Origin: an uncultured Pseudomonadota bacterium
GTDB taxonomy: Bacteria > Pseudomonadota > Gammaproteobacteria > Steroidobacterales > Steroidobacteraceae
DNA: 64,000 nucleotides
Reading direction: 5' to 3'
NCBI GenBank assembly: GCA_946479515.1
Contig: CAMLGF010000015.1
Location: forward strand, 5,846-69,845
In this document: positions 55,985-64,000 of the stretch, piece after piece
How the letters are laid out: each line of letters begins with the position of its first letter
Numbering within the stretch: the first letter of the stretch is position 1
Program-made: the position numbers and the translations under genes
The notes under the pieces: generated by a model
Seen by the model: the letters and a program-made list of their open reading frames with translations, nothing else
What the model was told of the DNA's origin: nothing
Database searches by the model: none

Positions 55985-58075
55985 CTAGCGCTTCGACGGA
56001 CGATTGCCGTCGCCGTGGCGTTGCGGCCGCGGTTCCGCCGGGCTCGGCCGCTCCGAACGGCTGGGCTGCGGCTGCGAACGTTCGCGCGGCGGCTCCGCTC
56101 GCGGCCGTTCGAGGCGCGGCGGCGTGCGTTCGACGCGCGGCTGCGGTCTTTCGCTGCGGGGCGGCTCGATGCGCCGCTGCTCGATCCGGGGCTGCGCCCG
56201 TTCCACCTGCCGTTCGCGCGCCGATTGCCGCTCGCGTTGCTCGAGCTGTCGCGCCACCGCCTCGCGCACCGCATCCCGGGTGCGCAGCGGCTGCTGGCTG
56301 TACTGCGGATACGGATTGCGCGGTTCGGTCTGTGCATCGCGCTCGCGACGGTCTTCGCGCGCGGGGCGGTCGTCACGCGCCGGGCGATCCGTGCGCTCGC
56401 TCTGCTCGCGCAGGCGACCCGGCAGCGTGCGCTGCTCGCTGGGCGAATGGCGCGCGGGCGGCGCGCTGTCCGATGACGAACGCGCATTGTCCTGGCGATC
56501 GCCGCGCGGCGGGCGGTCGGTGCGCGGGCGCGGTGCGGCGTCCGCGTAAATCTCGCGTGCGCCGGGGCTGCGATCCTGCAGTCGCGGAATGCGCGGCGAC
56601 GCGGTCTGGCCCGACTGCGGCTGCTGATACGCCGCGTCGCGTCCCACGGGGCGGCGGGCGAAGCGCGCCGACACCGGCGGTGGCTCGCGTTTCACGATCA
56701 CCTGGCGGGCGGCGGTGGCCGCGGAAATGCGCGGATGGCTGCGCACGACGCCGCCGAAGCGGCTGTCTCGCGCCGGCGCGAGCCGCGCCGAGTTGTCGTG
56801 ACCGGCCATCTCGCGCTCGTTGAAACGCACGCGTCGCTCGCCGACGCGCTGCGCGCGCGTGAACGAGGCGCGCGCCACCGATGTGATGGCATCGGGCACC
56901 GAGCGATTGCGGTAATCGCGATAGTCGTGCCTCGCGCCGCGGCGCTCGAAGACTTCGCGCACGTGCGAGCGGGCGATGTACCGGGCGTTCGCGAAGTTCA
57001 CGCGCTCCCAGTAGTGCCGGCTGAAGCGGCGCCACGGCACATACACGTCGCGCGGACCGAGCGGCACCCAGGACACATAGCTGCCGCGCATGCCCACCCA
57101 GCCGACCAGCGCCGGCGCATACACGGCGCGCACGTGCCGCGGACCAGGAACCCAGCACCAGCGATTGCGGATGTGCGCCCACCGGCCATAGTGGAACGGC
57201 GCGTAACCCCAGGGAGAGTCGTCGATCCAGGTCCAGCCCCAGGGTGACACCCAGACCCAGCGGCCGAAGCGATATGGCGACCAACCGACGACCACGTGCG
57301 TGGGCGTCCAGACGTAGCCGTACTCCGCCTCGGTGCTCCAGGTGCCATATTCATCGAGATCGTCGTAGCCGGTGACCTCAGGGGAAACGTACTCGGCCGT
57401 GCGCGACGTGGCGACGCGCTCGCCACGATGCTCGCGCTCCATGCTCCACTCGTCGAAATCGTCCGGCGGCCCGAGCGTGGCCGTGTCCGCGACCAGCTCG
57501 GCGACGCCGCGGAAGGTCACCGCCTGGCCGGGATGCACCAGCAGGTTGGTGGCGGGGCCATTGGCCTCGGCTTCGCCATCGCCGATCTTGACCGTGGTGG
57601 CGTCACCCGCATCGTTCACCTCGATGCGATAGCTGCCAGGGCGCAGGATGGCGAGCGCGATGTTGGGTGTGTCGATTTCGATCTGCTCGCGGCCGTCGAG
57701 CGCGCGCACGTCGAGAATCATCGTGCCCGCGGTCATGCGCATCTGGACGGTGTCGTCGCCCAGGTCGAGAAAGGAGAACCCCGTGGCGCCGTCGAGGCGG
57801 ATCGCCGATTGGCTGACCTGGATCTCGGCGCGCGCGCCGTTCTCGGTCCACAGCTTGTCGCCGGTGGTGAGCGGCCGGTTCAGCAGGGCGGGCGCCCAGT
57901 CCTGTTCGCCGGCCGGCTGCAGGGACACATCGCCGCTGATATAGGCCAGGCGCGCGGCGCGGTCCGGTGGATCCGATTCCGGCAGGTCGGTGTCGGCGGG
58001 CTCCTGCGCCCAGGCCAGGCCGAGCACCAGGGGGAGCAGCAGCGCGGTGACGAACCGGAGTGGATGGCGTGCCAT
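55985..58075 (-). CDS. FecR-domain/DUF6600 exported protein with Arg/Pro-rich tail
   Basis: 696 residues. A signal peptide (about 1-23) precedes a FecR-like beta domain (about 40-220, with AARLAYISGDVSLQPAG and GDKLWTENGARAEI). The DUF6600 part follows (about 240-370), a Trp/Tyr/Gly-rich stretch with repeated W-x-P-Y and WGYAPFHYGRW motifs. The last 300 residues are Arg/Pro-rich, low-complexity and certainly disordered. Such proteins are envelope or cell-surface proteins of unknown function in Proteobacteria. Confidence 0.85.
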   Translation of the reverse strand: MARHPLRFVTALLLPLVLGLAWAQEPADTDLPESDPPDRAARLAYISGDVSLQPAGEQDWAPALLNRPLTTGDKLWTENGARAEIQVSQSAIRLDGATGFSFLDLGDDTVQMRMTAGTMILDVRALDGREQIEIDTPNIALAILRPGSYRIEVNDAGDATTVKIGDGEAEANGPATNLLVHPGQAVTFRGVAELVADTATLGPPDDFDEWSMEREHRGERVATSRTAEYVSPEVTGYDDLDEYGTWSTEAEYGYVWTPTHVVVGWSPYRFGRWVWVSPWGWTWIDDSPWGYAPFHYGRWAHIRNRWCWVPGPRHVRAVYAPALVGWVGMRGSYVSWVPLGPRDVYVPWRRFSRHYWERVNFANARYIARSHVREVFERRGARHDYRDYRNRSVPDAITSVARASFTRAQRVGERRVRFNEREMAGHDNSARLAPARDSRFGGVVRSHPRISAATAARQVIVKREPPPVSARFARRPVGRDAAYQQPQSGQTASPRIPRLQDRSPGAREIYADAAPRPRTDRPPRGDRQDNARSSSDSAPPARHSPSEQRTLPGRLREQSERTDRPARDDRPAREDRRERDAQTEPRNPYPQYSQQPLRTRDAVREAVARQLEQRERQSARERQVERAQPRIEQRRIEPPRSERPQPRVERTPPRLERPRAEPPRERSQPQPSRSERPSPAEPRPQRHGDGNRPSKR

Positions 58076-58159
58076 GGGCCCATCTTAGGAAGGCCCTCTG
58101 AACCCTTCCTGAATGGCGCCGGCCGGATGAGCAACAGGCGGTGGATCCGCGAAATCGTG

Positions 58160-59080
58160 TCAGGCGGGCGCCGGGCTGATCCGCCGCGACTGCAACCAGG
58201 CATTGCCCGCGTAGATGAGCAGACCGATCCAGATGAGAACGAAACCCGGCAGGCGCCCCGCGCCGATGGATTCGTGGAACACCACGAGCCCGCACACCAG
58301 CTGCATGGTGGGCGCGATGAACTGCAGGATGCCGATGCTCGAATACGGCACGCGCCGCGCGCCGATGGCGAACAGCACCAGCGGCACCGACGTGACCACG
58401 CCGCCCGCGAGCAGCAGCGCATTGACGAGCGGGCTGGCGTGCCCGAGCACGCCCGTGCCCGTGGCTTCACACCAGAGAAGATAGGCCGCGGCGAAGGGCG
58501 TGAGCAGCACGGTCTCCACCGCGAGGCCGGGCAGCGCATCGATGCGCACGGTCTTGCGGATCAGCCCGTAGAACGCGAACGACGCACCCACCATGAGCGC
58601 GATCCACGGCGGCTGGCCGGCGACCACGGTGAGACAGGCGACGCCCGCCGCGGCAAATGCCACCGCGGCCCACTGCGTGCGATTGAGTCGCTCCGACAGC
58701 ACGAAGATGCCGAGCATCACGTTGAGCAGCGGCCCGATGAAATACGCCAGGCTCACTTCCAGCACGCGGTGATGATTCACCGCCCACGCGAAACCCAGCC
58801 AGTTCACCGCGATGAAGAAGGCGCTGGCCACCAGCCGCAGCAGCACGCCGCGATCCAGCGCAGCGCGCAATTTGCCGAGCTCGCCGATCGCGGCCAGCCA
58901 GCCCAGCGCGAAGACGCTGGACCAGACGATGCGGTGCGCGGTGATCTGCGTGGCCGACACCGCCAGCAGGCCGATGAGATAGAGAGGGAAGAGCCCCCAG
59001 ATGACGAAGGCGGCGATCGCAGCCGAGTACCCGCGCCCGGCCGCGGAGGCAGTGGGATGTGTGGCAGCGGCCGCGTTCAT
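58160..59080 (-). CDS. rarD: RarD/EamA-family transporter
   Basis: 306 residues with about ten membrane helices in two EamA repeats. The first half (YSAAIAAFVIWGLFPLYLIGL, TAHRIVWSSVFALG) and the second half (YSSIGILQFIAPTMQLVCGLVVFHE) are the known RarD blocks. RarD was first linked to chloramphenicol resistance; the usual substrates are metabolites. It is downstream of the DUF5916 gene on the same strand. Confidence 0.9.
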   Translation of the reverse strand: MNAAAATHPTASAAGRGYSAAIAAFVIWGLFPLYLIGLLAVSATQITAHRIVWSSVFALGWLAAIGELGKLRAALDRGVLLRLVASAFFIAVNWLGFAWAVNHHRVLEVSLAYFIGPLLNVMLGIFVLSERLNRTQWAAVAFAAAGVACLTVVAGQPPWIALMVGASFAFYGLIRKTVRIDALPGLAVETVLLTPFAAAYLLWCEATGTGVLGHASPLVNALLLAGGVVTSVPLVLFAIGARRVPYSSIGILQFIAPTMQLVCGLVVFHESIGAGRLPGFVLIWIGLLIYAGNAWLQSRRISPAPA

Positions 59081-59221
59081 GGGACGCAGAGTATGCGGTG
59101 GACCCGCATGCTGGCGTCTGCCAGACGAGGGAGGCCGTTCAACTCATTCGACGGTGCGCCGTATCCAGCGGGTCGCCACCGCCAGGGTGGCCTCGACGTT
59201 GTCGTGGCCGAGGCCCGAGAA

Positions 59222-61447
59222 TCACATCTCGAAGCGGTAGCTGAACTTCACCAGCAGCTGCTCGTCGTCCCGCAGGCTGAAGCTGTCGCCGAGCAGGCCC
59301 ACGCTGTCCTCACCGCGCGGCTCGTTGCGGAATCCGCCGCGGCCGTACACCACATATAGATAGGACAGCGGCGCGATCTCGAACCGGTAGCGCAACTGGA
59401 CGCCCAGATTCCTCACGGTGAAGTCGGCGACCGGCTCGCTGGATTCGAGGGCATTGCCGGCGGAGTCGATGCGATAGGCCCGCCGCAGCTCGGCATCGAG
59501 GCCGATGGCCTGCAGCTTGAGGCGCAATTCCTGGCGGTGGGTCAGGGTCCAGTTGAAACCGGCGCTGATTTCCGCGTTGCGACGCCGGAAGCTGCCGAGC
59601 AGGTTCTCGCGCTGCCACACCAGCCAATCCGGGTTGCTGGAGGAGGTCAGGCCCAGGTAGAGATTGAAGGCATCGTTGATGAAATACTTCGGCGTGAGCT
59701 CGACCCAGTAGCCGATGTGCCGGTTGCCCTCGATGCCGCCGCTGGAGATTTCCAGCTCGCCATGAAAGCCCCAGTCGCCCTTGCGCGGCCGGTCGTACTC
59801 GAAATAGCTGTTGAAGCTGGGTGGTTTGTTCACGAAGCCATTGCCGCGCAGGATCAAGTCGTCGATGCCCGCGCTGTTCACGTTGATCTGGCCGTATTCG
59901 TAGCTGCCGTTGCGCAACCGGCTTTCGCGGCTCATGCGGAACTGGTTGTTCAAGCGCTGGCCGGTGGCGCTGTGGATGGTGCTGAGGCGCCAGCGCCAGT
60001 CCTTGGAGGCGTAGCGCGAGTCGGGCGGCAGCTCGGTGAAGCGCCGGTTCACCTGCCAGTGCAGGTACTCCATGTTGTTGCGGGATAGATAGCCGGCGTC
60101 GTTGATCTCGAGCTCATCGCCGAAATACATGGCGATCCATTGCTGCCGCCAGCCGCGGTCCATTTCGAAGTCGGCCCACACGGTTGCGCCCACGTCGCGC
60201 GCGGCGTCGCTCGCGCCGCCGTCGACGTCGCTGCCGAACAGGCGGCTGCGCACGTTCCAGCGGGCCGTCGGTTTCCAGTCATGGTCGATGCCGGCCACCG
60301 TGGCGATGCGATCGAGAGCCGGACGCTCGGTGCGCGTGGCCATGAAGCCGAGATTCTGCCGGCGGAAATCGCGCACCAGCCGCACGGCCTGGAACGACCG
60401 GCCCACCGCCTCGTCTTCTTCCGCCGCGAACACGCCGTACTTGGCGGAGCCCACGCTGCCGTTGAGCTTGAGCGCGGCGATGATGTCTCCGAGTCCCGCG
60501 CCGTCGTCGGCCGGGCCGCCGATGCGACGGGTGTAGAGCAGCTGGCTGTAGTCCGAGGGCGTGGTGAATTCGAAAAGTCCCTGGTTCTCGGTGAAGAAGG
60601 GCCGCTTGTCGCTGAAGAAGGTTTCCTCGGCATCGAAGTTCACCACCAGGTCGTCGCTCTCCACCTGGCCGAAATCGGGATTCACCGTGGCGGTGAGCTG
60701 CAGCTGGCCGTTGTGCTTCCAGAACACGTCGACGCCCGCGTCTCCCTGACCGTGGTCGTGGGCGAAGTCCTGCAGTGCGGAGGTGTACGGCGTGATGGCC
60801 AGCAGCGCCTGGTGATAGGCGGGCACTTCGATCTGCGCAAAGTCGGAGAGGAACCGCGGTCTTTCGAAGCTCGCGAGCGGCCAACCGGCACGTTCGCCCG
60901 TGGCGCCCGTGACCCGATCGAGGTATACGCCCAGCGTGCGCTTGTGGGTGGCATTGCGCATGGGCGCGATGTGCCAGGGAATCAGCACCTCCACGCTCCA
61001 GCCCGCGGCGTCCGCGCTCACGGCATGGCGCCAGTTGCCGTCCCAGTCGTCGTTGAACGAGTTCTCGTTGGTGATGATGGCGTCGGCAATGCCATCGGTG
61101 GAGCTCACGGTGAAGTCGTAGCCCGTGCGATGGTCGCCGTCGAAATCCAGCATCACGTTCACGCGGTCGACCTGCTCGTCGAAGTCGCGCTGCACACGCT
61201 GCAGGGTGCGCGGGATGGAGTCGGGGTGCGTATTGCGGAACGCCACGGCCAGCCCATCGGCAGTGGCGAGGATCCAGGCTTCGGTGGCCAGCGTCGCCGG
61301 TTCGCCGTTCAACGGCTGCACCTGGCGGAAATCCGTGACGTGCTGGGCCTCCTGCCATTCACCGGGTTCGATGCGACCGTCGATTTCCACTGCCAGCGTC
61401 GTTCCCGTGCACACCCACGCTAGGACGAGTCCCACCAATCGCCGCAT
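59222..61447 (-). CDS. DUF5916 protein with CBM9-like N-terminal domain
   Basis: 741 residues from ATG 61447 (GGGGA upstream); the frame is open to 61558, but the signal peptide (about 1-20, VCTGTTLAVE) begins here. The N-terminal CBM9-like domain (about 20-200: IDGRIEPGEWQEA, VDRVNVMLDFDGDHRTGYDF, WSVEVLIPW) is followed by the DUF5916 beta-barrel-like part (VNPDFGQVESDDLVVNFDAEETFFSDKRPFFTE) ending in KFSYRFEM. The C-terminal aromatic residue suggests an outer-membrane or surface barrel. The role is not known; a link to sugar or peptide handling is likely from the CBM9-like domain. Confidence 0.88.
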   Translation of the reverse strand: MRRLVGLVLAWVCTGTTLAVEIDGRIEPGEWQEAQHVTDFRQVQPLNGEPATLATEAWILATADGLAVAFRNTHPDSIPRTLQRVQRDFDEQVDRVNVMLDFDGDHRTGYDFTVSSTDGIADAIITNENSFNDDWDGNWRHAVSADAAGWSVEVLIPWHIAPMRNATHKRTLGVYLDRVTGATGERAGWPLASFERPRFLSDFAQIEVPAYHQALLAITPYTSALQDFAHDHGQGDAGVDVFWKHNGQLQLTATVNPDFGQVESDDLVVNFDAEETFFSDKRPFFTENQGLFEFTTPSDYSQLLYTRRIGGPADDGAGLGDIIAALKLNGSVGSAKYGVFAAEEDEAVGRSFQAVRLVRDFRRQNLGFMATRTERPALDRIATVAGIDHDWKPTARWNVRSRLFGSDVDGGASDAARDVGATVWADFEMDRGWRQQWIAMYFGDELEINDAGYLSRNNMEYLHWQVNRRFTELPPDSRYASKDWRWRLSTIHSATGQRLNNQFRMSRESRLRNGSYEYGQINVNSAGIDDLILRGNGFVNKPPSFNSYFEYDRPRKGDWGFHGELEISSGGIEGNRHIGYWVELTPKYFINDAFNLYLGLTSSSNPDWLVWQRENLLGSFRRRNAEISAGFNWTLTHRQELRLKLQAIGLDAELRRAYRIDSAGNALESSEPVADFTVRNLGVQLRYRFEIAPLSYLYVVYGRGGFRNEPRGEDSVGLLGDSFSLRDDEQLLVKFSYRFEM

Positions 61448-61683
61448 TCCCCACCCGCAGAAGTCGTTGTCGTGCTTGAGATGCAGCTGCCACGGCAAGC
61501 GTTTGAGTGACAGCGCAGGGCGCGCATTGTAGGGCGGGGGAGCGGAACCGGCCGGCAACGACCGGCCTGTCTTCCTACTGCGACGTCAGCCGCGTTGAAC
61601 GCGGGGTCGTCGCGATTTCCTGCCGCCGCGATCCGCGCTTTCGGGCGAAGTAAGCGCCGTACGTCACTCAGGAAGGAACTCCA

Positions 61684-62376
61684 ATGAGCAAGTTTTGCAA
61701 TGTCGCTCGCGACGCGATGATCACCGCCATGCTGGTGACCCTCACCGGTTGCGGCGGCGGAGGCGGCGACGATTCCCCGCAGGGGTCGAATCCGCCACCG
61801 CCATCGTCACCTTCGCCTTCGCCCGCGCCGGCGCCGGCGCCGAGCGTCCCACCGCTGTCGACCACGGTCATCGACCTGAGCGACAACCACACGGTCGGCA
61901 CGGACCATTGGCCCAACGGCAACACCGCCGAGGGTGGTCAGGGTGATCCGGTCGACGGCATCGAGTGTCTGCTGAACATGCCCGAGGCCTATCACGTGCA
62001 TACGCATCTGGCCGTGTTCATCGATGGCGTCCAGGTCGCGGTGCCCAGCAACATCGGCATCCACGACCAGCAGCCGAGCCGCTGCTTCTATGGCATGCAC
62101 ACGCATGACAAGTCCGGCAAGCTGCACATCGAGTTCGGGGGGCCGGGCACTTACACGCTGGGTCAGTTCTTCCATATCTGGGGCCAGCCGCTGACCGCAG
62201 ACAACTTCGCCGGTGAGACGGGCAAGCCGATCAAGGTCTTCGTCACCGACAACGGCACCACCACCGAGGCCACTGGTGACTGGGGCGACATCGAGCTGAC
62301 CACGCACAAGCTGATCACCGTGCAGATCGGCTCGGAGATTTCCGAGATACCGAACTACAACTGGAGCAGCAACTGA
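61684..62376 (+). CDS. His-rich lipoprotein, possible metal-binding
   Basis: 230 residues. A lipobox (VTLTGC, Cys23) is followed by a Gly-rich and Pro/Ser-rich linker (residues 24-58). The folded part has closely spaced histidines: YHVHTHLAVFIDG and YGMHTHDKSGKLHIE, then TYTLGQFFHIWGQPL. Spaced H-x-H motifs of this kind often bind copper or zinc, so a metal role is possible. Similar domains are seen in bacteria and archaea without named function. AGGAAGG gives the ribosome site. It is a single-gene unit with a good terminator. Confidence 0.78.
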   Translation: MSKFCNVARDAMITAMLVTLTGCGGGGGDDSPQGSNPPPPSSPSPSPAPAPAPSVPPLSTTVIDLSDNHTVGTDHWPNGNTAEGGQGDPVDGIECLLNMPEAYHVHTHLAVFIDGVQVAVPSNIGIHDQQPSRCFYGMHTHDKSGKLHIEFGGPGTYTLGQFFHIWGQPLTADNFAGETGKPIKVFVTDNGTTTEATGDWGDIELTTHKLITVQIGSEISEIPNYNWSSN

Positions 62377-62414
62377 TCGGGTAACTCGCAGGCCGTGCCC
62401 TTCGTGCCTGCAAC

Positions 62415-62446
62415 GACATCCCGGGGCCGTCGGGCCCCGGGATGTC
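62415..62446 (+). terminator. Strong hairpin after the His-rich lipoprotein gene
   Basis: Perfect 14-bp stem: GACATCCCGGGGCC (62415-62428), the loop GTCG, and GGCCCCGGGATGTC (62433-62446). It lies 38 bp after the stop. The T-run is weak (CTTCCTCC). Confidence 0.7.
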
Positions 62447-62587
62447 CTTCCTCCGCCGTCCGCTCTGACATCTTCTGACAAACCCGCCGCCGATTTCCTA
62501 CGCCGCCAACCGCCGGGTCGCGATACTTGGTATGTTTCGCCGCGTGGGGCTTGCAACGGTTTTTGTTTGTCACCTGGAGGTCTAGCA

Positions 62588-62968
62588 ATGAAACTTTCGC
62601 TCTGGCGCAAGTGTGCGCTCGGCGTGCTCTCCGTCTCCCTGCTGAACGCGGGGATGATGAGCGCCGCCACTGCGGCCATCGTCGACACGTCGGCCCTGGT
62701 CGCGACGGATCGCAGCGCCGATCTGGACGCCATCCGCTCGCAGCTGGCCCGCGCCGAGGTGCGCGCGCAGATGGAAAACATGGGTGTGGACGCCGCGGCC
62801 GTCGAGCAGCGCATCGCGCGCCTCAACGACCACGAGCTGCACCAGCTCGCCGCCGACCTGCGCAATGCACCCGCCGGCGGCGACGCGCTGGCGCTGATCG
62901 GCGCGGTGTTCGTGGTGTTGCTGATTCTCGAGATCACCGGCGTCATCGACATCTTCAAGAAGCGCTGA
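62588..62968 (+). CDS. PA2779-family small exported membrane protein
   Basis: 126 residues from ATG 62588 (CTGGAGG upstream). A signal sequence (about 1-29) precedes a helical part (SQLARAEVRAQMENMGVDAAAVEQRIARLNDHELHQLA), then a C-terminal membrane helix and a basic end (LALIGAVFVVLLILEITGVIDIFKKR). This is the layout of the PA2779 family. The PA2778-like peptidase gene is 13 bp downstream, the same pairing as in Pseudomonas. Function unknown. Confidence 0.88.
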   Translation: MKLSLWRKCALGVLSVSLLNAGMMSAATAAIVDTSALVATDRSADLDAIRSQLARAEVRAQMENMGVDAAAVEQRIARLNDHELHQLAADLRNAPAGGDALALIGAVFVVLLILEITGVIDIFKKR

Positions 62969-62981
62969 GACAGCCTCGGTC

Positions 62982-63962
62982 ATGGCGAAGCACGCGGCGC
63001 GAAGCTCTGCGTGCTTCGCCATTTTCTTTGCCATGCTCGCATTGCCGCTGCTCGGCGGGTGCGTGGCGCGCGGCCCAGTGATGGCCGCAAAGCCCACCGA
63101 GCTCACCGCGACCCCGTTCTATCCACAGAAGAAGCATCAATGCGGGCCGGCGGCGCTGGCCACCGTGCTGTCGGCATCGGGCGCGGCCACATCGCCCGAT
63201 TCCCTGGTCGATTCGCTTTTCATACCGGCGCGTCGAGGCAGCCTGCAGGTGGAAATGCGGGCGACGCCCCGCGGCTTTGCGCGCCTGGCGCTGCCGCTGC
63301 CTCGCAGGCCCGAGGCCATCGTGGCCGAGCTCGAGGCGGGCCGGCCCGTGCTGGTATTGCACAACTACGGGTTGCCCTTCTGGCCTCGCTGGCATTACGC
63401 CGTGGTCGTCGGATACGACCCCGCTGCCGATGAGTTCATCCTGCGCTCGGGCGTGAAACCACGACAGCGCATGCGCACGCGGCGATTCATGGTGGCGTGG
63501 CATTACGCCGGCCGCTGGGCCATGGTGGTGCTGCGTCCCGGCGAAACGGCGGCGCTCGATGACGCGAAGTCCTACCTGGAAGCGGCCGCGGAATTCGAGC
63601 GCAAGGCGGCGCCGGCGGATGCGCGCGCCGCCTTCGATGCCGCCGTGCGCCGCTGGCCGGGCGAGCCCGTGGCTTTCATCGGCCGCGGCACGGCGGAATA
63701 TCGGCTGGGCGAGCTCGCGGCCGCCGCCGGTGACTACGCGCAGGCCCTGCGACTCGACGCCACCCAACACGGCGCGCGCAACAATCTCGCGCAGACGCTG
63801 CTCGACCTGAACTGCCCGCGCCGCGCGCTCACGCTGCTCGGAGCGCTGGACGAACACGCGCTGGCGCCGGCGCTGCGCGCGGCGGTGCTCGACACGCGCC
63901 GCCAGGCGCAGGCGGCGGCGCAGGCGCGATCCGACGCGGGCGACTGTCCGGCGTTTCCCTGA
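62982..63962 (+). CDS. PA2778-family C39-like cysteine peptidase with TPR domain
   Basis: 326 residues. A lipoprotein signal (ALPLLGGC, Cys27) leads to a C39-like peptidase domain (about 40-185) with the catalytic Cys in HQCGPAALATVL and the catalytic His in RWHYAVVVGYD. A C-terminal part (about 195-310) has TPR helices (PVAFIGRGTAEYRLGELAAAAGDYAQAL). The likely role is periplasmic peptide or protein cleavage, together with the PA2779-like protein. Confidence 0.9.
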   Translation: MAKHAARSSACFAIFFAMLALPLLGGCVARGPVMAAKPTELTATPFYPQKKHQCGPAALATVLSASGAATSPDSLVDSLFIPARRGSLQVEMRATPRGFARLALPLPRRPEAIVAELEAGRPVLVLHNYGLPFWPRWHYAVVVGYDPAADEFILRSGVKPRQRMRTRRFMVAWHYAGRWAMVVLRPGETAALDDAKSYLEAAAEFERKAAPADARAAFDAAVRRWPGEPVAFIGRGTAEYRLGELAAAAGDYAQALRLDATQHGARNNLAQTLLDLNCPRRALTLLGALDEHALAPALRAAVLDTRRQAQAAAQARSDAGDCPAFP

Positions 63963-64000
63963 GTTCTGATCGCACTGGGTTCTGATCGCCCTGGGTTCTG
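63962..64000 (+). repeat. 16-bp tandem repeat at the window edge
   Basis: Two full units and a third cut by the window end, each close to GGGTTCTGATCGCNCT. The unit begins right after the peptidase stop, and its full length cannot be judged here. Confidence 0.6.

Overview
The window is GC-rich bacterial chromosome with dense, short-spaced genes. TonB-dependent receptors, a RarD-type permease, PA2778/PA2779-like genes and a secreted arabinofuranosidase point to a gammaproteobacterium of the Steroidobacteraceae/Xanthomonadales/Nevskiales kind. That placement is inferred from gene content only.

Region 1 (1-15.4 kb) looks like a plant-polymer and aromatic-monomer locus. It holds a LigM/DesA-like tetrahydrofolate O-demethylase (cut by the left edge) overlapping a MetF-like gene, a secreted GH51 arabinofuranosidase, a TonB-dependent receptor followed by a flavin-dependent tryptophan halogenase, a secreted CE1-type esterase, an IclR regulator, and a lipoprotein/TonB-receptor pair. 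A 20-codon ORF with a strong ribosome-binding site, ending in Pro-Tyr-Trp-Phe, lies in the leader of the receptor-halogenase operon. Region 2 (15.4-36.2 kb) is chromosomal housekeeping and signalling: a GAF-GAF-PAS protein with no output domain, an HtrA-like protease, Tag glycosylase, MscS channel, metallo-hydrolase, TRIC channel, transporters, GST and a hybrid histidine kinase. It ends in a coupled minus-strand operon (P450, methyltransferase, hydantoinase/oxoprolinase with a frameshift, MFS transporter).

Region 3 (36.9-54.4 kb) is a genomic island in the 3' end of a tRNA-Arg(ACG) gene. A tyrosine integrase sits against the tRNA. A 125-bp copy of the tRNA 3' part plus the integrase 3' end recurs at 53140-53264, and a 101-bp second direct repeat ends each of two units, so this is a tandem array of one intact and one decayed element. 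After an AlpA-like gene come a candidate oriT with an RP4-like nick core, a MobC gene with no relaxase, and an orphan pair of FtsX/MacB permeases. The main cargo (41.8-51.9 kb, less GC-biased) resembles a defence cluster: Fic with an AbiEi-like N-terminus, HNH nuclease, PIN-like protein, two unknown proteins (one possibly HEPN), and a 1447-residue NTPase with an N-terminal NACHT/STAND module and a C-terminal PD-(D/E)XK-like nuclease. A 24-bp tandem repeat family precedes both the Fic gene and the HigBA-like toxin-antitoxin pair of the second unit.

Region 4 (54.4-64 kb) is core chromosome again: a winged-helix membrane regulator, a FecR/DUF6600 protein, RarD, a DUF5916 protein, a His-rich lipoprotein and the PA2779/PA2778 pair. 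The most promising candidates for something undescribed are the nuclease-rich cluster ending in the NACHT-PD-(D/E)XK protein, and the short peptide in front of the receptor-halogenase operon.
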